Made by a program: the position numbers and the translations under genes | Notes under the pieces: model-generated | Told to the model about the DNA's origin: nothing | Databases searched by the model: none | What the model saw: only the letters and a program-made list of their open reading frames with translations | Assembly (NCBI RefSeq): GCF_003610895.1 | Contig: NZ_MCAS01000001.1 | Span: 310,001-374,000, forward strand | Source of the DNA: Paraburkholderia fungorum | GTDB taxonomy: Bacteria > Pseudomonadota > Gammaproteobacteria > Burkholderiales > Burkholderiaceae | DNA: 64,000 bases | Direction: 5' to 3' | In this document: piece after piece, positions 45,548 to 53,570 of the stretch | How the letters are laid out: each line of letters begins with the position of its first letter | Numbering within the stretch: position 1 is the stretch's first letter

Positions 45548-46585
45548 ATGCATTGTTCCACTCCCTATCTGAATGCTTCCGAAGCCGCGCGGCAGCTCGG
45601 CGTCTCGACCAAGGCCTTGCGGCTCTACGAGCAGCGCGGCCTGGTCACGCCATCACGCACGGTTGCCGGGTATCGCAGCTATGGCCCGGGCGAAATGACT
45701 CGCGCGGCGGAAATCGTGGCCCTGCGCTCGCTTGGCCTTAGCCTCGCCCAGGTGGCACAGGTGCTGGAAGGCGACCCTCAAAGTCTGGAGCCCGCCCTGG
45801 CGTCCCACGAAGCGAAGCTTGAAGCGGGCATTCGCCAGCTTGTGGACACGATTGCGAAGGTCAGGGGGCTACGCGCGGGTCTCGCCGAGGGCCGGGCGCC
45901 TGCCGACGGAGAACTGACACGCCTGCTCAATCCTGGCGTCACATCCGGCACGGCCTTCGACCTTCCCTGGCCATGGGGTGGCGAGCGGTTCGAACTTCGC
46001 GAGATCCGGCCGCTGAACTACATCATTGGCCCGTTGGGAAGCGGTAAGACGCGCCTGGCACTGTGCCTTGCGGAGAAGCTGCCGAATGCCGCGTTCCTTG
46101 GCCTTGAGCGGATACAGGATGGCCATGCCGCAGCGCTAGCCCGCATGGCAGCGGACGTGGCGCTCAAATCACGAGTAGATCGGACGTTGGCGTGGCTCAT
46201 CGGCGAGGGCGCTGTGGAATCGGAAGCGCTCACCACCTTGCTTGTCGAACTGGAATCCGAAGGGCCGGCCACGCTTGTCGTCGACATGGTGGAGCAAGGG
46301 CTGGATCAGGCCACGCAGGAAGCGTTGATCGTCCATCTGCGTCAACGCGCTAAAGCAGGCGGCCGCGCACTGTTTCTGATGACGCGCTCTTCCGCGATCC
46401 TGGATCTGGCCGCAATCGGCCCGGACGAATCCATTATTCTGTGCCCGGCCAATCACAGCCCGCCCACGCTCGTCGCCGCTTATCCGGGCACGCCAGGATA
46501 CGAGGCCGTTGCGACCTGTCTGGCTTCGCCGGAAGTTCGAGCACGCACGGCGGGGATGATCGCATGGCGGCCTGAAGCAGCCTGA
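45548..46585 (+). CDS. MerR-type HTH fused to a P-loop ATPase-like domain
   Basis: A 345-residue protein. Residues 7-75 are a standard MerR HTH (YLNASEAARQLGVSTKALRLYEQRGLVTPSRTVAGYRSYGPGEMTRAAEIVALRSLGLSLAQVAQVL), then a coiled-coil helix to about 115. Residues 145-345 contain GPLGSGKT (161-168, Walker A), ATLVVDMVEQ (241-250, Walker B with a following Glu) and MTRSS (278-282). This looks like a switch in which nucleotide binding replaces the usual metal or drug effector. Divergent from the envelope operon at 45328. The ATPase family is not clear, but AAA/ABC-like. Confidence 0.85.
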   Translation: MHCSTPYLNASEAARQLGVSTKALRLYEQRGLVTPSRTVAGYRSYGPGEMTRAAEIVALRSLGLSLAQVAQVLEGDPQSLEPALASHEAKLEAGIRQLVDTIAKVRGLRAGLAEGRAPADGELTRLLNPGVTSGTAFDLPWPWGGERFELREIRPLNYIIGPLGSGKTRLALCLAEKLPNAAFLGLERIQDGHAAALARMAADVALKSRVDRTLAWLIGEGAVESEALTTLLVELESEGPATLVVDMVEQGLDQATQEALIVHLRQRAKAGGRALFLMTRSSAILDLAAIGPDESIILCPANHSPPTLVAAYPGTPGYEAVATCLASPEVRARTAGMIAWRPEAA

Positions 46586-46672
46586 CGCCTCAGGCACTTT
46601 TCACACGCGGGTCACACGCGAGTCACACGTTTTATGCACTCGCCGCAGGGCTCGGGGAGCGGACCATCCAGG

Positions 46673-47536
46673 TCAATCCCCTCTCGCCTCGGGCTCATGC
46701 GACGACAAGCGGGCCTTCGCATGCCGCATCTTTTCAAGCGTCTTGGGGCCGGCCTTCAACGCGACGCCGATCGCCAGCGCGTCCATGATGCACAGATGCA
46801 CGAGCCGCGACACGCCTGGCGTATTCGGATCGACCGGACTCGGCACGCGCAGCAGCAACGGAATATCGACCAACCAGGCGAGCCGCGAGCCGACGTTGGT
46901 CAGTGCAATCGTCGTCGCGCCACGCTCCTTGGCAATCTGAATGCTTTCATTCACTTCGACGCTGCGGCCCGAGTGCGAAATCGCGAACGCTACGTCGCCC
47001 GGCTCCATCAGACCCGCGTAAAGACGTTGCAGATGACCGTCGGTAAACGCGGTAGCCGCGATATCCAGGCGCAAGAACCTCAACGCCGCATCTTGCGCGA
47101 CGAGTCCCGAGCCCGAGCCCACGCCGAAGAAGAAAACCCGCCCCGCGCTCGACAAGGCCGCAATCGCGCTCTCGAACACCGCCGGGTCCAGCGCGCCGCA
47201 TGCATGGGTAATTCCATCGACGGCGGCTTCCCCCACCTTGTCCATCAACGTACGCGCATCGTCGTCACGCGCCACCGCGGTCGACGCATACGGCACCCCG
47301 CCCGCCACGCTCTGCGCCAATTGCATCTTGAAGTCGCGCAGACCATGCGCACCGATCGCGCGGCAAAAGCGCGTGACGGAAGGCTCGGACACGTCCGCGC
47401 GCTGCGCGAGTTCAGTGATGCTCGCGCGCATCGCAAAGTCGACGTCGCTCAGCACCATGTCGGCGACTTTGCGCTCGGCGGGCCGCAAACTGGCTAGTGC
47501 GCCGCGGATGTGGGGAATCAAGTTCGGTGCGGACAC
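46673..47536 (-). CDS. MurR/RpiR-family transcriptional regulator
   Basis: A 287-residue regulator: N-terminal HTH_6 (LRPAERKVADMVLSDVDFAMRASITELAQRADVSEPSVTRFCRAIGAHGLRDFKMQL) and C-terminal SIS sugar-phosphate domain (residues about 125-270; GRVFFFGVGSGSGLVAQDAALRF, VAFAISHSGRSVEVNESIQIAKERGATTIALTN). It senses a phosphosugar and probably controls the ABC transport genes that follow on both strands. Confidence 0.93.
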   Translation of the reverse strand: MSAPNLIPHIRGALASLRPAERKVADMVLSDVDFAMRASITELAQRADVSEPSVTRFCRAIGAHGLRDFKMQLAQSVAGGVPYASTAVARDDDARTLMDKVGEAAVDGITHACGALDPAVFESAIAALSSAGRVFFFGVGSGSGLVAQDAALRFLRLDIAATAFTDGHLQRLYAGLMEPGDVAFAISHSGRSVEVNESIQIAKERGATTIALTNVGSRLAWLVDIPLLLRVPSPVDPNTPGVSRLVHLCIMDALAIGVALKAGPKTLEKMRHAKARLSSHEPEARGD

Positions 47537-47620
47537 CCGGTGTTCCTTAAGGGTTAAATGAATCCGCGTCGCGTCGCAGCTTCAATCAGCTTGAATCAAC
47601 CTCAAGCGGCAACACGCGGT

Positions 47621-48703
47621 TCAGACCAGCCTGCGTCCACTCTCCGTATCGAACAGATGAATATGCTCGGCCGGCAGGCGCAGCGTGACGCGCTGACCGG
47701 GCTCGACTTTCGAGCGCTGGCGAGTCGTCACGCACCACGTGCTGCCGCCTATTTTCCCGTACAAGTGGGTCTCGGCGCCAGTCGGCTCCACCACTTCGAC
47801 TTCCATCGTGGCGTCCGGCCTGTCAGCCATGGTTTCGATATGTTCGGGGCGCACGCCAAGCGTGACCTTCGCGCCGACCACCGCTGACGCCGGGGTGCCT
47901 TCCAGCACGATCTGGCCGCCGTCGGTCAGTTTTAGCGCGAAACCCTGCCCTTCCACACGATTGACCAGCACGCCTTCCGCGAAATTCATCGACGGCGAGC
48001 CGAGGAAGCTCGCGACGAACAGATTGGCCGGATGGTCGTACAGTTCCAGCGGACGCCCGATCTGTTCGATCCGCCCCGCGTTCATCACGACGATGCGGTC
48101 GGCCATGGTCATGGCTTCGATCTGATCGTGCGTGACGTAGATCACCGTATTCTTCAGACGCTGATGCAGCGCCTTGATTTCCGTGCGCATCTGCACGCGC
48201 AGTTTGGCGTCGAGATTGGACAGCGGTTCGTCGAACAGAAACAACGACGGCTCGCGCACCACCGCGCGGCCCATCGCCACCCGCTGACGCTGACCGCCCG
48301 ATAGCGCACGCGGCAAACGATCCAGATAGCCGCCGAGATTCAGCATCTTCGCGGCGGCCTCGATCCGCGGCTTGAAGCTCGCCGACGACTCCTTGCGAAT
48401 CCGCGGCCCGAACGCGATGTTTTCGTAGACCGAAAGATGCGGATAGAGCGCGTAGCTCTGGAACACCATCGAGATATTGCGCTGTTGCGGCGCGAGCGTA
48501 TTCGCGCGCGTGCCGCCGATCATCAGATCGCCGCCGCTGATTTCCTCGAGCCCCGCCACCATGCGCATCAGCGTGCTCTTGCCGCAACCCGACGGGCCGA
48601 CCAGCACGACGAACTCGCCGTCATCGATGTCGAGGTCGATGCCGTGCACCACTTGCGTGTCGCCATAGCGTTTGAAGATGCCGCTCAGTTGCACTGCTGC
48701 CAT
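47621..48703 (-). CDS. ugpC: ABC transporter ATP-binding protein, UgpC/MalK type
   Basis: A 360-residue carbohydrate-uptake ATPase: Walker A GPSGCGKST, signature LSGGQRQRVAMGRA, Walker B LFLFDEPLSNLDA and a C-terminal TOBE/OB regulatory domain (residues about 240-360; LGVRPEHIE). It powers the permease pair encoded at 51333-53071. The gene name follows the usual family label; the sugar or polyol substrate is unknown. It precedes rpiR on the same strand. Confidence 0.9.
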   Translation of the reverse strand: MAAVQLSGIFKRYGDTQVVHGIDLDIDDGEFVVLVGPSGCGKSTLMRMVAGLEEISGGDLMIGGTRANTLAPQQRNISMVFQSYALYPHLSVYENIAFGPRIRKESSASFKPRIEAAAKMLNLGGYLDRLPRALSGGQRQRVAMGRAVVREPSLFLFDEPLSNLDAKLRVQMRTEIKALHQRLKNTVIYVTHDQIEAMTMADRIVVMNAGRIEQIGRPLELYDHPANLFVASFLGSPSMNFAEGVLVNRVEGQGFALKLTDGGQIVLEGTPASAVVGAKVTLGVRPEHIETMADRPDATMEVEVVEPTGAETHLYGKIGGSTWCVTTRQRSKVEPGQRVTLRLPAEHIHLFDTESGRRLV

Positions 48704-48770
48704 GCTGTCCTCATCGTCTTACTGCATCGTCTTGCCGCCCTGTTGCGCCGAACAGGGAACAGGCCGCGCC

Positions 48771-48837
48771 ATCGGGTTAAAGCGGGTTAAAGCGGGTTAA
48801 ATCAGGTTAAAGCGGGGCAAATCAATTCAAAGCGATT
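48771..48837 (-). repeat. 10-bp tandem repeat after the SDR gene
   Basis: The unit AGCGGGTTAA repeats in exact 10-bp register from 48771 to about 48837 with decreasing fidelity (ATCGGGTTAA, AGCGGGTTAA twice, ATCAGGTTAA, AGCGGGGCAA, ATCAATTCAA). About seven copies, one helical turn each. The last ones run into the 3' end of the SDR gene. Slippage-prone; possible regulator or supercoiling site. Confidence 0.7.
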
Positions 48838-49600
48838 CCAGCGTCAGTTCTTCCGCCATCAAGCGGTTGCCGGCCATCAGCCCACCGTCGACCGGCAACG
48901 CGACGCCGGTAATCACACGCGCCATTGGCGAGGCGAGAAACATCACCGCATCGGCGATGTCGTCGGGCGTCGCGAAGTCGCGCAACGGGTACCACTTCTT
49001 CAGATCCTCGAAGACCTGCGGATTCTTGTCGACGCGCGCCTGCCACGCCTGCGTCTTCACCGTGCCCGGACAGACGATGTTCGCGCGGATGCCAAAGCGG
49101 CCCAGCTCGATCGCCAGCGCCTTCGTGTAGCTGATGAGCCCCGCCTTTGCCGCGCTATATGCCGGATGCCCGAGCGCGGCCATGCCGTTCACCGATCCGA
49201 TCAGCACCAGCGCGCCCTTCTGCCGTTCGATCATCGAGGCGCGCACCGCTTCCACCGTGTGATACGTGCCGTTCAGATTCAGGTGGATGTCGCGCTGCCA
49301 ACTGGCCGCATCGGTCGTAGCGAGCGTCATCCCCTTGGCGGCGCCCGCGTTGGCGACCAGCACGTCCACCGGACCGCGCGCCTTGACCGCAACGGCCACC
49401 GCCTGCTGCACTGCGGCAGCGTCGCCGAGATCGACCGCGATCGGCGTGACATGCGCCTCGCCGAGTTGCGCCACCAGGGTGCGAAGGGCCGTCGCGTCGA
49501 TATCGAGCGCCAGCACGGTGTCGCCCTGCTCCACGAAGCGCTTGCACAACACGCTGCCAATCCCGCCGCAAGCGCCCGTCACCAACACCACACGATTCAT
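48827..49600 (-). CDS. SDR-family oxidoreductase
   Basis: A 257-residue short-chain dehydrogenase: VTGACGGIGSVLC (TGxxxGxG), VDVLVANAGAAKG, GSVNGMAALGHPAYSAAKAGLISYTK (Ser, Tyr, Lys triad) and PGTVKTQAWQARV. It likely oxidises a polyol or sugar imported by the adjacent ABC transporter. Upstream of ugpC on the same strand, and divergent from the binding-protein gene. Confidence 0.9.
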   Translation of the reverse strand: MNRVVLVTGACGGIGSVLCKRFVEQGDTVLALDIDATALRTLVAQLGEAHVTPIAVDLGDAAAVQQAVAVAVKARGPVDVLVANAGAAKGMTLATTDAASWQRDIHLNLNGTYHTVEAVRASMIERQKGALVLIGSVNGMAALGHPAYSAAKAGLISYTKALAIELGRFGIRANIVCPGTVKTQAWQARVDKNPQVFEDLKKWYPLRDFATPDDIADAVMFLASPMARVITGVALPVDGGLMAGNRLMAEELTLESL

Positions 49601-49936
49601 GTCCGACCTCGCTCCTCAACCGCGTTGCAACACCGGTTTAGCGTGTAAATTTCCTACAAATCCGGTGTCGCGCAGTTGTCTAGTCATCCCGAAGATTGGA
49701 TATTCGTGACTTCGCGTTACGCAGAATACCCCTGCTTTACAGCATCTTATGCACAAAACCCGCCAAGAAAAAATATGGCAGACCCTACGTGACAAGCTAT
49801 TTTGCGTCATGTAGGATTTTTTCAAACAATTTCAACCAACGCGGCCGGCGACGGCAGCAGACCACCCCCACCACCATCGGATGGGACCGGAGCAAGCACT
49901 AACCCGCTAACTCCGATCGACACAGGAGAGAGAGAA
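49601..49936. promoter_or_regulatory. Divergent ABC operon control region with two palindromes
   Basis: TGTAAATTTCCTACA at 49644-49658 is TGTA-N7-TACA. CCTACGTGAC (49784-49793) and GTCATGTAGG (49806-49815) are inverted arms with one mismatch over a 12-nt spacer. Both share a TGTAGG edge and lie between the SDR and binding-protein genes, as expected for RpiR operators. No gene is seen here. Confidence 0.5.
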
Positions 49937-51169
49937 ATGTCGTTGCATGCCCGTGCTTCCCTCGCGCTCGGCAAAGTTGCCGTGGCGCTCGCGTTTGCAG
50001 GTATCGCCGTCGCGGCTCACGCCGACACGGTTCGCGTGACGGTCGCGCACTACAGCGATGCGACCGCGCCGTACTTCGAAAAGATGGCCCGTAACTTCGA
50101 GAAAGCCAATCCCGGCACGACGATCAAGATCGAAGACGTGAACTGGGACACGCTGCAACAGAAACTGCAAACGGACATCTCCGGCGGCGCCAACGCCGAT
50201 CTGGCGATCGTCGGTACGCGCTGGCTGCTCGACTTCGTCAAGGACGACGTAGCCGAGCCGCTCGACGGCTACATGGACGCCAGCTTCAAGAGCCGCTTCA
50301 TTGGTCCGTTCCTCGCACCGGGCGAGATCAACGGCAAGGTGTATGGCCTGCCGATCGCCGCTTCCGCGCGGGCGCTTTACTACAACAAGGATCTGCTGGC
50401 GAAAGTCGGCTATCCCGACGGCCCGAAAACGTGGAATGACGTGATCGACGCGTCGAAGAAACTGAAGGCACAAGGCATTGCCGGCTTCGGTTTGCAAGGC
50501 AAGGAAATCGAAACCGACGTCTACTATTACTACGCGCTGTGGACCAATGGCGGCGACGTGGTCGGCAAGGACGGCAAGGCAGCGTTCAATTCGCCGGCCG
50601 GCATCAAGGCCGCTACGCTCTACAAGACCATGATCGACCAGGGTTTGACGCAGCCTGGCGTGACCGGCTACAGCCGTGAAGACGTGCAGAACCTGTTCAA
50701 GCAGGGCCGTGTGGCGATGATGATCTCCGCACCGTTCCTCGCCAAGCAGATCAAGAAGGAAGCACCGAATCTGAAGTACGGCATCGATCCGATCCCGATG
50801 GGCACGACGCACGCCACGTATGCGGTGACTGACTCGATCGTGATGTTCAAGAACTCGAAGGTGAAGAAGTCCGCCTGGAAGTTCCTCGACTATCTGTTCA
50901 CGAAGGAACCGCGCGTCGAGTTCACGACGACCGAAGGTTTCCTGCCGACCACCAAGGCCGAGGCAACCGATCCGGCATTCAACGATCCGGACACCAAAGC
51001 TTTCGTCGCGCTGCTGCCGACGGCTCACTTCGCGCCGACCGTGACCGGTTGGGAAGACACCGCGAAGGCTGTGACCGATGCAATGCAATCGATCTACCTG
51101 GGCAAGGCAACGCCCGCCGACGCTTTGAATGCCGCGGCAACGCAGGCGAACAAGTCGCTCGGCAAGTGA
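49937..51169 (+). CDS. Sugar ABC transporter substrate-binding protein
   Basis: A 410-residue periplasmic binding protein of the family-1 (MalE/UgpB) type. It has a signal peptide ending AAHAD, then VRVTVAHYSDATAPYFEKMARNFEKANPGTTIKIEDVNWDTLQQKLQTDISGGANADLAIV. The start at 49937 has GGAG upstream. It delivers its ligand to the permeases that follow. The specificity is unknown. Confidence 0.9.
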   Translation: MSLHARASLALGKVAVALAFAGIAVAAHADTVRVTVAHYSDATAPYFEKMARNFEKANPGTTIKIEDVNWDTLQQKLQTDISGGANADLAIVGTRWLLDFVKDDVAEPLDGYMDASFKSRFIGPFLAPGEINGKVYGLPIAASARALYYNKDLLAKVGYPDGPKTWNDVIDASKKLKAQGIAGFGLQGKEIETDVYYYYALWTNGGDVVGKDGKAAFNSPAGIKAATLYKTMIDQGLTQPGVTGYSREDVQNLFKQGRVAMMISAPFLAKQIKKEAPNLKYGIDPIPMGTTHATYAVTDSIVMFKNSKVKKSAWKFLDYLFTKEPRVEFTTTEGFLPTTKAEATDPAFNDPDTKAFVALLPTAHFAPTVTGWEDTAKAVTDAMQSIYLGKATPADALNAAATQANKSLGK

Positions 51170-51332
51170 AACGCGTAGTCTCGTAGCGATTCGCTGAAAT
51201 TTGCTGAACACGGAACGCGCGCCGCCGTTACGAAGGCGGCGCGCGTTTCGGTTGTCATGGATGTAATGCACTATCCGGCCCATCCCGTCGCGCCTCTTTT
51301 TCAATGAGGACGCGTCTTACGATCGAGCACGC

Positions 51333-52223
51333 ATGAGCCGTTCCGCTTCTTCGCGCCTGCAGGCGCCCTGGTTGCTGATTGCGCCGAGTCTGGTATTGGC
51401 GCTTTTCATCATCAGCTATCCAATTTTCAACATCGTGTGGCAATCGCTGCACGACGTCTCGCGCTTCGGCGCGATCCGCGATTTCACCGGACTGCAGAAC
51501 TTCATTACGATTTTCACCGACCCAGCGTTTCTCGCTGCTGCTAAGCGGACGATTGTCTGGACCGTGTGCGTGGTGGGCGGCACGGTGCTGATTTCGGTGC
51601 CGGTCGCGCTGATTCTGAATCAGGACTTCTATGGACGCGGCGTGGCGCGCACGATTGTGATGCTGCCGTGGTCCGTCTCCCTGACGATGACCGCCGTGGT
51701 GTGGCGCTGGGCCTTCAACGACGACTACGGCATGGTCAATGTGACGTTGCAACGGCTGGGCTTGATCAACGGTCCGATACATTGGCTCGCGACGCCGGAG
51801 CTCGCGTTTCCGGTGGAGATCGCGGTTGGTATTCTGGTGTCGATTCCATTTACGGTGACGATTCTGCTGGGCGGATTGTCGTCGGTGCCGGGTGACATTT
51901 ACGAAGCCGCGCGCATGGATGGCGCCAGTGCGTGGCAGCAGTTTCGCAAGCTGACGATGCCGCTCCTGCGGCCGTTCATCAACATGACGATTCTGTTGAA
52001 CGTGATCTACGTGTTCAATTCTTTCCCGATCATCTGGGTGATGACGCAAGGCGGGCCGGATAACGGCACGCATATTCTTGTCACGTATCTCTATGAGCTT
52101 GGGTTCCGGCTGGGCCGTCCCGGCGAAGCCGCGGCGGTATCGCTGATCATGCTCGTCATGCTGTTCGTTTTCTCGATCGCTTATCTGCGCCTGCAGCCCG
52201 CGAAAGAAGGAGAGACGTCATGA
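51333..52223 (+). CDS. Sugar ABC transporter permease (MalF type)
   Basis: A 296-residue inner-membrane permease with six helices and the EAA loop EAARMDGASAWQQFRKLTMPLLRP. It starts 163 bp after the binding-protein gene and overlaps the second permease by 4 bp. It forms the channel with the MalG-type partner and the UgpC-type ATPase. Confidence 0.92.
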   Translation: MSRSASSRLQAPWLLIAPSLVLALFIISYPIFNIVWQSLHDVSRFGAIRDFTGLQNFITIFTDPAFLAAAKRTIVWTVCVVGGTVLISVPVALILNQDFYGRGVARTIVMLPWSVSLTMTAVVWRWAFNDDYGMVNVTLQRLGLINGPIHWLATPELAFPVEIAVGILVSIPFTVTILLGGLSSVPGDIYEAARMDGASAWQQFRKLTMPLLRPFINMTILLNVIYVFNSFPIIWVMTQGGPDNGTHILVTYLYELGFRLGRPGEAAAVSLIMLVMLFVFSIAYLRLQPAKEGETS

Positions 52224-53071
52224 GTCTCAGCGTCAAGATGAAGCGCTCGCTGTGGTGCTGGTTGGCACTGTCGCCGTTGATTGTGGCGGTGCTGTTTCCG
52301 TTTGCTGTGATGCTGTTTACTGCTTTGAAGCCGGCTACGGAGATCTTTGTTTATCCGGCGCGGTGGTTGCCTGTGCATTGGCAGTGGAGCAATTTTTCGG
52401 ATATGTGGGTTGCGGCTAACTTTGGGGTCGCGCTGAGGAATAGCTGTGTGATCAGCTTTTTGTCGACTGCGTTGGCGCTGGCTGTGAGCTTGCCGGCGGC
52501 TTATGCGTTGGCCAGGTTTCCGTTTCGTGGGAAAGGGTTGTATTCGCAGTTTCTGCTGGTGACGCAGATGTTGTCGCCAATCTTGCTGGTGGTTGGCTTG
52601 TTCCGGCTCGCAGCGATGATTCCTTATGGGGATGGGAATCTGGTTGACTCCAAGATTGGCGTCATCGTTTCTTATGCGGCTTTTAACATCGCGTTTGCGG
52701 TTTGGATGTTGTCTTCTTACTTTCAGACGGTGCCGAGGGATCTGGAGGAGTCGGCGTGGTTGGAGGGGTGTGGGAGGACCAGGGCTGTTTTTAAGGTTTT
52801 TCTACCGCTTGCCGTGCCAGCGATTGTTGTTACTGCGATCTTTACGTTTATCAATGCGTGGAATGAGTTTGCGGTGGTTTATACGTTGATTCGGTCGCCG
52901 GAGAATAAGACTCTTACCGTTCAAGTGACCGATATGGTGGCTGGGAAGTATGTTGTTGAGTGGCATTTGGTGATGGCCGCTACTCTCTGTGCGACTTTGC
53001 CGGTTTCTGTTGTGTTTGCCTGGTTGCAGCGGTTCCTGGTTAAGGGGTTGGCTTTGGGGGCGGTGAAGTAG
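52220..53071 (+). CDS. Carbohydrate ABC transporter permease (MalG type)
   Basis: A 283-residue permease with six helices and the EAA-type loop DLEESAWLEGCGRTRAVFKVFLPLAVP. It overlaps the MalF-type gene (ATGA). From about 52300 to the end the coding strand becomes strongly G+T-rich, with T-ending codons (gtt, ttt, gct), unlike its partner gene. This may reflect different origin or strand-biased mutation. Reading frame intact. Confidence 0.9.
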   Translation: MSLSVKMKRSLWCWLALSPLIVAVLFPFAVMLFTALKPATEIFVYPARWLPVHWQWSNFSDMWVAANFGVALRNSCVISFLSTALALAVSLPAAYALARFPFRGKGLYSQFLLVTQMLSPILLVVGLFRLAAMIPYGDGNLVDSKIGVIVSYAAFNIAFAVWMLSSYFQTVPRDLEESAWLEGCGRTRAVFKVFLPLAVPAIVVTAIFTFINAWNEFAVVYTLIRSPENKTLTVQVTDMVAGKYVVEWHLVMAATLCATLPVSVVFAWLQRFLVKGLALGAVK

Positions 53072-53570
53072 GTTTTTTGAGGCGTGGTCGGGTTGGCTGC
53101 TGCTGTGAAACCGTTCTGGTGGACCAGCGCCGCCGTTCGGCGCTATCCGCAACGCAGCTTATCAAGTGGTCCCATTCGATATTTGCAAACGGCTGATATT
53201 CGGCCTTAGCCGGCGGTCGTCCGTCGAAGCGGATATGCCGGCTCTCTGAGGCTCACCGGTCGTTGGTCAAGCGCCATCGGCGAACGACCGCTACCGAGTT
53301 CAACGAATGGGTAGTTTCGACCCGATACGGACAGCCACGTAATTCGCTCTGAACGTCCGTTAGTGCGCGACAATCGCACGAATTTTCGATGTCGAGCGGA
53401 ACGAAGGTCATGAAAAAGCTAGGCCCGCTACGCGCGTCTGGAGACGAGCCGGATGCACGCTGACCGAATAACTACCGTGCTGACTCCCGGCGAGAGCGAT
53501 TGGCCCTACCCATCGAACATGCCGTCGCATGTGAGTTTCGTTGTTCCAATTGAGCAGCCGACTGTAGCCG
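53072..53570. other. 499-bp non-coding left flank of the defence island
   Basis: No supportable gene or RNA is seen. Short open frames lack ribosome sites. The stretch has the look of decayed intergenic sequence and separates the ABC operon from the retron. No tRNA or direct repeat that would mark an insertion site was identified. Confidence 0.5.

Noticed and set aside
48771..48837. CRISPR array
   Set aside because: Repeat unit is 10 bp without spacers.
53072..53570. Insertion-sequence remnant at the left edge of the defence island
   Set aside because: No terminal repeats or transposase fragments could be pointed to.
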